Shown: positions 45,109 to 52,686, counted from the stretch's first letter. The stretch: 64,000 nucleotides of DNA from Clostridia bacterium (GCA_017474045.1 JAFUHX010000056.1:1-64000), one strand, 5' to 3'. Program-made: numbers and translations. Notes: generated from the letters alone by a model not told the origin.

Positions 45109-46109
45109 ACAACCTGTTTGTAAAATCTTATTATGAATTCTGCACCGCCAGACTGACAGTTTCCTGCTTTTACTGTTCCGTTGTGAGCTGTGATTATCAT
45201 TTTGGCAAGATTGAGACCTATACCGAAGCTCTCCTTTGAAGAGTTTTTACCTTTGTAAAATCTTTCAAATATATGAGGAATGTCTTCTTCATTGATACCC
45301 TTACCCGTGTCGGTTATGATTACTTCTGTATAGATCGGAGTATCTGTTGCTATTACTGTTATACTGCCGTTTTCGGGAGTGTGTTCGGTACAGTTTTTAA
45401 GGATATTGCCAAAGGCTTCAAGACACCAGGCAAAATCACAGTTCAGGGAAATGTCGTCAATATTCAGAACAAGACTCTGATTTTTTATATCCATCGGAAT
45501 CATAATCGGTTCTGCGGATTTTTGTATAAGAGTTTTCAAATTCGTTTCTTTCTTTTCAAACTGCACCGTTCCTGCATCAATTTTTGAAATCTTAAGAAGC
45601 ACAGACACAAGATATTCTGTTTTTGTAATAAGCGAAGAAAGTTCTCTTAAAAGTTCTTCTCTTCTTTCCTGTGTTATATCGTGGGCCTCAATAAGTGACA
45701 GAATAAGATTTATACTTGTAAGCGGAGTTCTCAGCTGATGTGAAATGTCGGCAATAGAATCTGCAAGGAAGGTTCTGTCTTTTTCGAGCTTATCCTTCTG
45801 GTCACGAAGACGAACAAGCATTTTCTGAACATCGCTTTCCAAGACGGAAAGCTCACCTTCACCGTAGGATTTAATGTTAATTGTATCGTTACCGTGAAGG
45901 ATTTTATCTATGCTTTCACCAAGATTATTAAGCCTGTTATATCTTTTCTTTGTAAACACAAGAAAACTGCCTATCAAAAATGTACTTAAAATCAAAATAC
46001 ATACAGCGGTAAATTTAGAATAAAAAGCTGTAATAAAGCATAGTAACAGTGAGGGTATCACTGTTACCAATAAAAATTTTCTTATTTCGGGATTATTTGA
46101 AAGTTTCAT
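45105..46109 (-). CDS. Intramembrane-sensing histidine kinase
   Basis: 334 residues. The only sensory region is a pair of transmembrane helices (about residues 12-28 and 30-50) with almost no loop between them, as in BceS/VncS-like intramembrane-sensing kinases. There is no HAMP domain of normal length. Phospho-acceptor ADISHQLRTPLTSINLIL. ATPase with N box FGNILKNCTEHTP and IFERFYKGKNSSKESFGIGL. Such kinases take their signal from a partner ABC transporter, consistent with the neighbouring genes. ATG overlaps the stop of the response regulator gene. Confidence 0.88.
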   Translation of the reverse strand: MKLSNNPEIRKFLLVTVIPSLLLCFITAFYSKFTAVCILILSTFLIGSFLVFTKKRYNRLNNLGESIDKILHGNDTINIKSYGEGELSVLESDVQKMLVRLRDQKDKLEKDRTFLADSIADISHQLRTPLTSINLILSLIEAHDITQERREELLRELSSLITKTEYLVSVLLKISKIDAGTVQFEKKETNLKTLIQKSAEPIMIPMDIKNQSLVLNIDDISLNCDFAWCLEAFGNILKNCTEHTPENGSITVIATDTPIYTEVIITDTGKGINEEDIPHIFERFYKGKNSSKESFGIGLNLAKMIITAHNGTVKAGNCQSGGAEFIIRFYKQVV

Positions 46110-46783
46110 TTCTGTTCTCCTAATTTATAACCGAGTCCTCTGACTGTAAGTATGATTTTCGGATTCTGTATATCGTCTTCAATCTTTTCTCTGAGTCTTT
46201 TTATATATACCGTAAGAGTGTTATCATTTACGAAGTCGCCTGCGATGTCCCATATTTCAGAAAGAAGCTTGTTTCTTGTAAGCGTAACACCGGGGTTGTT
46301 TAAAAAGACAAGAAAAAGTCTGTACTCCAAAGCAGAGAGGAAAACATCCTTGCCGTTTTTTGTGACAATTCCCTTATCCATATCAACACTTACATTGCCG
46401 AGTGTCAGCACGCTCTGACTTTTACCCGCTCTGCGAAGAACAGATTTTATGCGGGATATAAGCTCTCTCGGACGGTAAGGCTTTTCTATATAATCATCAG
46501 CACCGATATCAAGACCTGTCACAACACTGAACTCATCAGCAGAAGCGGTAAGAAATATAACGGGACAGTCAGTTACACTCTTGATTCTGTTACAAAGCGA
46601 AAATCCGTTTCCGTCGGGAAGAAGAACATCCAATAATACAAGGTCAAACTGTTTGCATTCGATTTTATTCTCCGCTTCCTTACAGCTGAGAGCGCTGTCA
46701 GTTTCAAAGCCTTCCTGACGGAGAAGCTCACTTAAGTTTTTAACGATGGTCACATCGTCTTCTATGATAAGTATTTTAATCAT
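46106..46783 (-). CDS. OmpR-family response regulator of the element
   Basis: 225 residues. Receiver: IIEDD, LVLLDVLLPDGNGFSL (phospho-Asp), FLTASADEF, DYIEKPYRP. Winged-helix output with SALEYRLFLVFLNNPG and NDNTLTVYIKRLREK. ATG 46783 is chosen with AGAGTGAT upstream; further in-frame codons reach into the promoter. First gene of the regulator-kinase pair, transcribed from a strong promoter at 46814-46842. Confidence 0.92.
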   Translation of the reverse strand: MIKILIIEDDVTIVKNLSELLRQEGFETDSALSCKEAENKIECKQFDLVLLDVLLPDGNGFSLCNRIKSVTDCPVIFLTASADEFSVVTGLDIGADDYIEKPYRPRELISRIKSVLRRAGKSQSVLTLGNVSVDMDKGIVTKNGKDVFLSALEYRLFLVFLNNPGVTLTRNKLLSEIWDIAGDFVNDNTLTVYIKRLREKIEDDIQNPKIILTVRGLGYKLGEQK

Positions 46784-46813
46784 AATATCACTCTTTCCGG
46801 TGGGTATGTAATG

Positions 46814-46842
46814 ATTATACATAAACTAAAGGGTAAAATCAA
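46814..46842 (-). promoter_or_regulatory. Promoter of the element's regulator-kinase operon
   Basis: Minus strand TTGATT (46842-46837), 17-base spacer, TATAAT (46819-46814). Near consensus, implying constitutive expression of the sensing genes. Confidence 0.7.
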
Positions 46843-47158
46843 CTTTTATGACGGATGAGTAATAAAGATGTCGGTCATTAAAAAGCAAGAATGTAATAAT
46901 TTAATAATACATAGAAGAGAATTTTAAAAACATTTCTGTGTTATTTTTGTTACGTGCAGAATTACCTATCAAGGTGAAAAGCGTTTAATCCCCTGCATAT
47001 AAAGCTTTATTGCTATGTTGCGTTTTTTTATTTTCGCTTGTTACTCTATAATGGGTGAATTTTCAAAAGTTCCCTATTATATAATAGAGGAGATTTTCAT
47101 TATATAATAACTGCCCCCACAAATAAAATTTTAAGAGCATAAAAAAAGCAAGATTTCA

Positions 47159-47523
47159 GTATATGAATACCGCATTAGATTTTTTTAACTTAATATTGTT
47201 TACATCACACTCGTCAATTTTGGACGGGTGTTTTTTTATGGCTAAAAAAATTTTCCAACTTTTTTTCAAAAACCAGGAACATTTTACCACTTCTTATGTC
47301 GGGGTATATATGGGAGGAAAAAGTTTTCTTCTCGTGTATAAGTGAATGACCGTCCGAACGAAACAAACCGCCACGACCTTTTTTTGAAGAAAGCGAGCGC
47401 AATTTATTGAAATATGAGTTGACTGCACAGCGCCATAGAGATATGTAGTAATGCCTGTAGGAACTGTTTCGGGTAAAACGGCGAACCCCAAATTCCGGTA
47501 TATGAATACTGCGTCACATTTTT
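47159..47523 (+). repeat. Two-copy repeat GTATATGAATAC(C/T)GC
   Basis: Copies at about 47159-47186 and 47499-47524 share GTATATGAATAC, then GC, T, A and a T tract, about 340 bases apart in direct orientation. The core is itself an imperfect palindrome (GTAT...ATAC). Confidence 0.5.
47208..47238 (+). terminator. Terminator-like hairpin
   Basis: CACTCGTC, loop AATTTTG, GACGGGTG followed by seven Ts. No gene precedes it on the plus strand nearby, so it may be an attenuator or a relic. Confidence 0.5.
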
Positions 47524-47573
47524 CACAGTTGAATATAAACACTCAAAAATAATTTTAGAAAGGAGCTTTACAA

Positions 47574-47669
47574 ATGACTTAGCACAAAGCACAACTTGAG
47601 CCAAATTTGGCTCAACACAAAAACAAACTGAGCCACATTGGCTCAAAAGCGGTGCCGCTTTTGGCGTAA
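47574..47669 (+). pseudogene. Short frame with amber codon at position 3
   Basis: AGAAAGGAG (47558-47565) is followed by ATG 47574, ACT and TAG (47580-47582), and then an open run of 28 codons (HKAQLEPNLAQHKNKLSHIG..., shown partly) to TAA 47667-47669. A K-to-amber change in a former 31-codon gene or leader peptide would explain this. Alternatively the frame is accidental and the DNA is there for its palindromes, which cover most of it. Confidence 0.35.
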
Positions 47670-47709
47670 CTTTTTAAACGAAGAAAAATATGGCATCACT
47701 TACGGTGCC
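47596..47709 (+). repeat. Cluster of four palindromes
   Basis: A perfect 20-bp palindrome TTGAGCCAAATTTGGCTCAA (47596-47615); a related hairpin TGAGCCA...TGGCTCA (47629-47645); AAAAGCGG tg CCGCTTTT (47645-47662); GGCATC...GGTGCC (47692-47709). Confidence 0.65.
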
Positions 47710-47734
47710 ACAAAAACACTTGATTACGGGCGCC

Positions 47735-47870
47735 CTTATCTGCGGTGAAGGAAGACAGACGAAGAGTTTAATTATCCTATGGATGTCTGTCCTACACCGT
47801 AGCGAGCAGGGCATTTGTGTGCCAAATGCCACCCGTTAAGGGAGTGCCCTTAATATCCCCTATGAAGAAA
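47735..47870 (+). other. Candidate origin of transfer (oriT)
   Basis: Directly upstream of mobC. Contains an imperfect long inverted repeat (CGGTG 47743-47747 and GACAGAC 47754-47760 against GTCTGTC 47785-47791 and CACCG 47795-47799) and a perfect hairpin GGCATTTG / CAAATGCC (47810-47830), followed by the asymmetric GTTAAGGGAGTGCCCTTAA. MobP-type oriTs have an inverted repeat beside the nic site just before mobC; the nic site itself was not identified. Confidence 0.45.
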
Positions 47871-47879
47871 GAGAAGTGA

Positions 47880-48194
47880 AAACTTATCAAAGACATCAGA
47901 ATTGTAGCAAGAGTTACAGAAAAAGAGAAAAAGAAGATTGAGCGTAATGCTTCAAAATGCGGATTATCAACAAGTGAATATGTCAAACAAAGGGCATTGG
48001 GCTTTGAACCGAAAGCGGTTCCGCCTGACGCCTTTTTTCATTTTTGTGAAAAGTTCGATGCACTTATTGATATGGGTATTTCAAAAGATATTGAAACCGA
48101 GGCATTTAATCTTCTTGCTGAAATCAGCGATGTACTCATTAAACCAAGAAAGGAGAAGATTGAAAATTGGCAACCACCGGATTTTGGCCCGTAA
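47880..48194 (+). CDS. mobC: MobC-like relaxosome protein with unclear start
   Basis: About 104 residues. The N-terminal part (KDIRIVARVTEKEKKKIERN, then CGLSTSEYVKQRALG) is a ribbon-helix-helix DNA-binding domain of MobC-type accessory proteins, and the end has KIENWQPPDFGP. No ATG, GTG or TTG begins this frame: it opens directly after TGA 47877-47879. A GTG at 47876 with an A run (GTGAAAACTT) would be in frame if one A were removed. So the gene is either frameshifted by one base, started from a rare codon, or affected by a sequencing indel. The overlap with the relaxase start (28 bases) shows the 3' part is intact. Confidence 0.6.
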   Translation, partial: KLIKDIRIVARVTEKEKKKIERNASKCGLSTSEYVKQRALGFEPKAVPPDAFFHFCEKFDALIDMGISKDIETEAFNLLAEISDVLIKPRKEKIENWQPPDFGP

Positions 48195-49531
48195 AGGGTG
48201 ATTTAAAGTCTGTTATTGTTTACGCTGAAAATCCCGACAAAACTATGAATCCAAAATTCTTCGACTCGGATTTGTATGCTACCTTACAGTACGCAGAAAA
48301 CAGCAACAAAACTGACCAAGAGCTTTTCGTCAGCGGTATTAACTGCTCAAAGCATAACGCTTATGCACAAATGGTAGCGGTTAAAAAGAAGTTTGGTGAA
48401 AGAGGTACTATTGTAGCTTATCACGGTTATCAGAGCTTTAAAGAAAATGAGGTCACGCCCGAAGAATGTCATGAAATGGGAATAGAAACTGCAAGAAAAA
48501 TGTGGGGTGACAAATATCAGGTGATAGTTACTACTCACCTTGATAAACAGCATCACCTGCATAACCATTTCGTAATTAATAGCACATCCTTTAAGGACGG
48601 TCTTAAATTCCGAAATAAAATCGGTGACCATTATGAGCTGAGAAAAATTTCTGATGCTATCTGCAAAGAACGGGGCAAATCCGTTCTTGAAAATGCACCC
48701 TTTTACGGCGGTGAGAAAGCAACATATTGGCTTCATAAGCAAGGCAAGAAAACTCACAGAGATATGCTCAAAGAAGATATTGAAATCTGTCTTACCGTTG
48801 CAACAAGTTGGGACGAATTCAGAAGAGTTCTTTTCACTATGGGATATGAGGTTGATTACAGGCGATTTACCATTAAGGCAAAGGATTGGGAAAGAGGTGT
48901 CAGGGTTGAGGGCCTTGGTTATACAGTAGAAGGTATAGAGAAAAGATTCAACGAGACCTATTACAGCGGACATCATCTTGCTGATTGGAACAATTTCTTC
49001 TATGCAAGACGCAGATATTTTCCTCTTGAATCAGTCAGAAAGAAATTGGAGTTCGGTATTGAGCACGGTAAACGACCTGAAGTTATTTATGTAAACACAA
49101 TGTTCCTTTTAATAATCCTGGTGTTTCAGTTGTTAAAGGAGGTTGCAGATGCAATGCTCATATCTCCTGAAATGAGGCACGCCGCAAAGGACTTCAAGCA
49201 GTATGTGGCTGATTATCATTTTCTGACCGACAATCAGATTCAGACTACTGATGATTTAACAGTTACCATTGAAGAAACACAGCTTAAAATTGCCGAGTTT
49301 GAAGAAAAGCGAAGCAAGGCAGACAACAAAAAACGCAGAGCAAGTACCCCTGAAGATAAAGAGAGATATAAAGCCCTGCGTAGGGAGATTACGCAAGAAA
49401 TCACGCCTTTGAGAAAGAAACTCAAACAGGCAGAGGATATTCTTGATAAATCTCCGCATTTATATGAGCTCTTACAAAAAGAGCATCAGGCAGAAATTAA
49501 TAAAATTAGAAAAATAGAAAGGAATAGATAA
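48167..49531 (+). CDS. Relaxase / mobilization nuclease
   Basis: 454 residues, Relaxase domain of the MobP/Tn1549-like class, which nicks oriT and leads the strand into the recipient. N-terminus MATTGFWPVKGDLKSVIVYAE and histidine motif THLDKQHHLHNHFVINS (HxHNH-like three-His motif). It follows with LRKISDAICKERG and KATYWLHKQGKKTHRDML, similar to relaxases of Tn1549/CTn-type elements. The C-terminal third is a charged coiled coil. TTG start 48167, inside the end of mobC, with AGGAG upstream; this start preserves the family's MATT beginning. Confidence 0.88.
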   Translation: MATTGFWPVKGDLKSVIVYAENPDKTMNPKFFDSDLYATLQYAENSNKTDQELFVSGINCSKHNAYAQMVAVKKKFGERGTIVAYHGYQSFKENEVTPEECHEMGIETARKMWGDKYQVIVTTHLDKQHHLHNHFVINSTSFKDGLKFRNKIGDHYELRKISDAICKERGKSVLENAPFYGGEKATYWLHKQGKKTHRDMLKEDIEICLTVATSWDEFRRVLFTMGYEVDYRRFTIKAKDWERGVRVEGLGYTVEGIEKRFNETYYSGHHLADWNNFFYARRRYFPLESVRKKLEFGIEHGKRPEVIYVNTMFLLIILVFQLLKEVADAMLISPEMRHAAKDFKQYVADYHFLTDNQIQTTDDLTVTIEETQLKIAEFEEKRSKADNKKRRASTPEDKERYKALRREITQEITPLRKKLKQAEDILDKSPHLYELLQKEHQAEINKIRKIERNR

Positions 49532-49532
49532 T

Positions 49533-50471
49533 ATGGCTATTAAACCAAAATCAAAAGTATATCCCCGTGATATTGAAGAAAACGATCCCACAAAAGAAAC
49601 CTTATATGACAAAGTACAGAAAGCCCGCACAGAATATGTGTGGGCTAATAAAATACCCATTGAGTATTTGCGTCCCTTTGAAAATCACCCTTACAAGGTA
49701 ATTGACAATGAAGAAATGCAAAACCTTGTTGACAGTATCAATGAGCGTGGCATTCTTACTCCTCTTACTGTTCGTAAAATTTCCGGCACGGAATATGAAA
49801 TTATTTCAGGACACAGGAGATTTTATGCGGCAAAGAAATTAGGCTTTGAATTGATACCTGCTTTCATTTATGAGCTAAGTTATGAAGAAGCCGTCATTGC
49901 AATGGTAGATGCTAATTTACAGAGAGAGCATGTATTACCAAGTGAAAAAGCTCGTGCATACAAGATGAAACTTGATGCACTTAAACACCAAGGTCAAACT
50001 TCTGCCCAAGTTGGGCAGAAGTGGTCTGTTGAACAGGTTGCAGAAGATTCACCCGACAGCAGAAGTCAGGTTCAGAGATATATCAGATTGAATGATCTCA
50101 TCCCCGAACTCCTTGACCTTGTTGATGAAGGGCGAATTGCGTTTACCCCTGCGGTTGAGCTTTCATATTTAAATGAGGTAGAACAGGCTGATTTAGTCGA
50201 AGAAATCCGTGTCTGCGATGCTACTCCGAATTTATCTCAGGCACAAAGGCTTCGTGCAATCAGCAAAGAAGAAGGGCTTACACCTAAGTATATAGGTGAT
50301 ATCTTAGCAGAGGAAAAGGCTAATCAAAGACCGACTATAAAGTTTTCTGTTGAACGCTTACAGAAAGTCGCACCCAAAGTTAAAGAAAGTGACCTTGAAA
50401 ACTTTGTTATGAAGGCCTGTGAACACTATTACAGATATCTTCAGCGACAGCGAAACAGAGATGCGAGGTGA
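49533..50471 (+). CDS. ParB/Spo0J-like partition protein
   Basis: 312 residues. ParB N-terminal nuclease-like domain (PFENHPYKVIDNEEMQNLVDSI region, ISGHRRFYAAKKLGF) followed by a helix-turn-helix (WSVEQVAEDSPDSRSQVQRYIRL). Starts 1 base after the relaxase stop and overlaps the next gene. No ParA partner is present. In mobile elements such lone ParB-like proteins probably regulate or help maintain the excised form. Confidence 0.87.
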   Translation: MAIKPKSKVYPRDIEENDPTKETLYDKVQKARTEYVWANKIPIEYLRPFENHPYKVIDNEEMQNLVDSINERGILTPLTVRKISGTEYEIISGHRRFYAAKKLGFELIPAFIYELSYEEAVIAMVDANLQREHVLPSEKARAYKMKLDALKHQGQTSAQVGQKWSVEQVAEDSPDSRSQVQRYIRLNDLIPELLDLVDEGRIAFTPAVELSYLNEVEQADLVEEIRVCDATPNLSQAQRLRAISKEEGLTPKYIGDILAEEKANQRPTIKFSVERLQKVAPKVKESDLENFVMKACEHYYRYLQRQRNRDAR

Positions 50472-50476
50472 GTAAA

Positions 50477-50749
50477 TTGAAAAATATATTTCCCGATAAC
50501 AATAGCTTATTTGTAGTACCCCCTGAGCCTATTGATGAAAATGAGTTTACAAGTCTTTCTGATATTATGGCATCTCGCAGTGTCGAAGCTGTTGTTGACC
50601 GTAGTAAAACACGTCGATTCGGTGAAGAAATCTTCCAAATGAAAATCGGCGGAACAACCTATGAGGTTTCCACTCATTTTAATCCAAAAGGCAGACAGTG
50701 TATATTTGAGCAGTTCAAGGAACTGATTTTATCTGAAAATTTATTGTAA
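50477..50749 (+). CDS. tnpW: TnpW-like small transposon protein
   Basis: About 90 residues. The conserved part is at the C-terminus (FQMKIGGTTYEVSTHFNPKGR, then LILSENLL), typical of TnpW-type proteins of Tn4451-like elements; N-terminus less conserved. TTG 50477 follows GAGGTGA; a GTG at 50468 in the same frame is the alternative. Role unknown; sits between the parB-like gene and tnpX. Confidence 0.7.
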   Translation: MKNIFPDNNSLFVVPPEPIDENEFTSLSDIMASRSVEAVVDRSKTRRFGEEIFQMKIGGTTYEVSTHFNPKGRQCIFEQFKELILSENLL

Positions 50750-50768
50750 TATCACACATTTGAAAAAA

Positions 50769-50817
50769 GACAACCGGACATTGTAAAATGTGAATATCCT
50801 TGCGATGTCCGGTTGTC
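50769..50817 (+). promoter_or_regulatory. 13-bp inverted repeat before tnpX
   Basis: GACAACCGGACAT (50769-50781), 23-base centre, ATGTCCGGTTGTC (50805-50817), immediately before the ribosome-binding site AAAGGAG of the recombinase. It can be an operator or an mRNA hairpin controlling recombinase synthesis; on the minus strand it is followed by six Ts and might also terminate. Confidence 0.6.
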
Positions 50818-50834
50818 GGAAAGGAGAATATTTA

Positions 50835-52568
50835 ATGACAACTGCAACAAATATTTCAGGACAAACAATAAATGATGAATTAATTACGGCCCTTTACTGC
50901 CGTCTTTCCGTTGAAGATATAAAGGATGATAAATCCAAGAAAAAGAACGGGAGAGTAGATGAGTCAAACAGTATATCCAATCAGAAACAGATTTTGCTTG
51001 ACTATTGTAAAAAACACGGATACAAAAATACAATGTTTTTCATTGATGACGGTATTTCGGGTACAAGCTTTGACAGAAGCGGTTTTAACCAAATGCAGCA
51101 AATGGTTGAAGAAGGCAAGATTTGCAGAATAATAGTAAAAGACCTGTCACGATTTGGTCGTGAGCAGGTCGAAGCAGGCAGATTAACACAAATTGTATAT
51201 CCGTCGCTCGGTGTAACCTTCATTTCAATTCAGGAAAATGTAAACAGTTCCACAGGTGACGGTATGGAGATGTTACCATTCTACAACATCTTTAATGAAT
51301 GGTATGCCGCACAAACCTCAAAGAAAATCCGTGCCGTATGGCAATCAAAGGCTAACAATGGAAAAAGAGTATCTTCTACTGTACCTTACGGTTATGTAAA
51401 AGATGAAAATGACAAAGAAAAATGGCTCATTGATGAACCTGCAGCGGAAGTTGTACGAAAAATATATGATTTATGTCTTGCAGGGCGAGGCCCTTTACAG
51501 ATTGCTCGTGATTTGGAAAAAGAGAAAATCCCGGTTCCGTCAGCTTATTATGAGTCTGTAGGCAGAAAGCACAGACATAAGGTTCCTCTAAATCCATACA
51601 GATGGGACAAGGCTACCATAGTTGTAATTTTAGAAAACAGGCAATATACCGGTTGTGCAGTAAACTTCAAAAGCACAACTGTCAGTTACAAGGTGCATAA
51701 GGTAATCCATAATCCAAAAGAGGACTATCAGATAATCCCTAACATGCAAGAACCTATTATCAGTGAAGAAAAATGGTTAAGGGTTCAGGAGCTTCGTGAA
51801 AACCGTCGCAGACCTACGGCAACAGGAAGAACAAGCTTATTTTCCGGATTGGTTTATTGTTATGATTGTGGTTCAAAATTACACTTTAGTGCTGCAAAAA
51901 GCTTGAACAGAAATCAAGAGTTTTTCAGATGTGCAAACTACAAATCAGGTCGAGGCGAATGTACGGTTCATTATATCCGTGATGTTGTTCTTGAAAAAAT
52001 TGTACTTGACGCTATACGAAACTTAGCAGATTTCATTCGTTACAATGAAAAAGTCTTTTTGTATATGATAGCAAAGCAGAACGATGCTATGAGAAAAGCA
52101 GAATATGAGAAACTGAAAAAGACAGTTGCTGACGGTGAAATCCGCATAAAAGAGTTAGACCGCATTATTGAAAAGGTTTATGAAGATAATGCTCTTGGCA
52201 GAATGGATGATGAACGATGTCGAAAACTGATGGCTAAGTATGAGCGTGAGCAAAAAGAACTTGCCATAACGGTTTTAGAGGGGCAAGAAACATTGAAATC
52301 AGCTGAGCAGAAATCTATTGATTTAAGGTTGCTTCTTCGCACCTTCAGAGAGATGACGGATATACAGGAACTTACACCCACACTTGTTAATTCACTTATT
52401 GAACGTATTGAAGTTCACAACAATGATAAATCAAGCGGACACTGTTTTGTAAAGGTGGATATTTATTTTACAGCAGTCGGAATGATTTGTATTCCGACTG
52501 AGGAAGAAATTATGGCTATGATGGATGAAGCAAGAAACAATCCTCAGGAATATAGCATTGTAGCTTAA
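50835..52568 (+). CDS. tnpX: Large serine recombinase (TnpX type)
   Basis: 577 residues. N-terminal resolvase domain with catalytic Ser25 in ALYCRLSVED and KDLSRFGREQVEAG containing the conserved Arg residues. A recombinase domain follows (YGYVKDENDKEKWLIDEPAA, IYDLCLAGRGPLQIARDLEK). A zinc ribbon (YCYDCGSKLHF ... FFRCANYKSGRGEC) and a long coiled coil (about 400-500) complete the typical large serine recombinase architecture. It would catalyse both excision and integration between attL/attR and attB/attP. ATG 50835 with GAAAGGAG. Sits at the right end, as expected. Confidence 0.93.
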   Translation: MTTATNISGQTINDELITALYCRLSVEDIKDDKSKKKNGRVDESNSISNQKQILLDYCKKHGYKNTMFFIDDGISGTSFDRSGFNQMQQMVEEGKICRIIVKDLSRFGREQVEAGRLTQIVYPSLGVTFISIQENVNSSTGDGMEMLPFYNIFNEWYAAQTSKKIRAVWQSKANNGKRVSSTVPYGYVKDENDKEKWLIDEPAAEVVRKIYDLCLAGRGPLQIARDLEKEKIPVPSAYYESVGRKHRHKVPLNPYRWDKATIVVILENRQYTGCAVNFKSTTVSYKVHKVIHNPKEDYQIIPNMQEPIISEEKWLRVQELRENRRRPTATGRTSLFSGLVYCYDCGSKLHFSAAKSLNRNQEFFRCANYKSGRGECTVHYIRDVVLEKIVLDAIRNLADFIRYNEKVFLYMIAKQNDAMRKAEYEKLKKTVADGEIRIKELDRIIEKVYEDNALGRMDDERCRKLMAKYEREQKELAITVLEGQETLKSAEQKSIDLRLLLRTFREMTDIQELTPTLVNSLIERIEVHNNDKSSGHCFVKVDIYFTAVGMICIPTEEEIMAMMDEARNNPQEYSIVA

Positions 52569-52578
52569 AACAGAAAAG

Positions 52579-52611
52579 ACGGTGCAACCCCAAAAAACGG
52601 GGTTACACCGT
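52579..52611 (+). terminator. Terminator of tnpX
   Basis: ACGGTGCAACCCC, A-rich loop, GGGGTTACACCGT then ATCTTTC. Confidence 0.75.
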
Positions 52612-52627
52612 ATCTTTCAAAAAACTT

Positions 52628-52663
52628 CCTTATGGGGCTGTGCCATTTTTCGTGTTACCTCTT
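52628..52663 (-). repeat. Right inverted arm (attR half)
   Basis: Minus-strand reading from 52663: AAGAGGTAACAC, spacer of 13, GCCCCATAAGG ending at 52628. Same as the left arm with a spacer three bases longer. TT follows at 52664-52665 on the plus strand. Confidence 0.85.
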
Positions 52664-52686
52664 TTTCTGTGCTGTTAAAAACTAAG

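Larger units (their letters stand above)
46843..47570. other. Non-coding zone of the element
   Basis: No convincing gene. Visible: a perfect palindrome CTATTATATAATAG at 47074-47087 followed by AGAGGAG; a hairpin with T tract at 47208-47238; two copies of GTATATGAATAC(C/T)GC at 47159 and 47499. Probably the remnant or control region between the cargo and the mobilisation genes. Confidence 0.5.
40915..52663 (+). mobile_element. Tn4451-like integrative mobilizable element, about 11.75 kb
   Basis: Bounded by inverted arms. Left 40915-40947: AAGAGGTAACAC, 10 bases, GCCCCATAAGG. Right, read on the minus strand from 52663 to 52628: AAGAGGTAACAC, 13 bases, GCCCCATAAGG. TT lies immediately outside on both sides (40913-40914, 52664-52665). 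Contents in order: tnpV, ABC permease, ABC ATPase, histidine kinase, response regulator, hairpin-rich oriT-like zone, mobC, relaxase, parB-like, tnpW, tnpX. The tnpV/tnpW/tnpX set identifies the Tn4451/Tn4453 type, but the cargo is a transporter/two-component module instead of catP. It carries no own conjugation apparatus, so it would be mobilised in trans. Boundaries rest on sequence symmetry, not on an empty-site comparison. Confidence 0.88.

Noticed and set aside
47074-47098. Short peptide gene after AGAGGAG at 47086
   Set aside because: The frame after the ribosome-binding site has only ATT as possible start and ends after four codons.
47163-47345. ATG-started 60-codon frame at 47163-47345
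   Set aside because: It contains the terminator-like hairpin with its T run, has no ribosome-binding site and no recognisable protein pattern.
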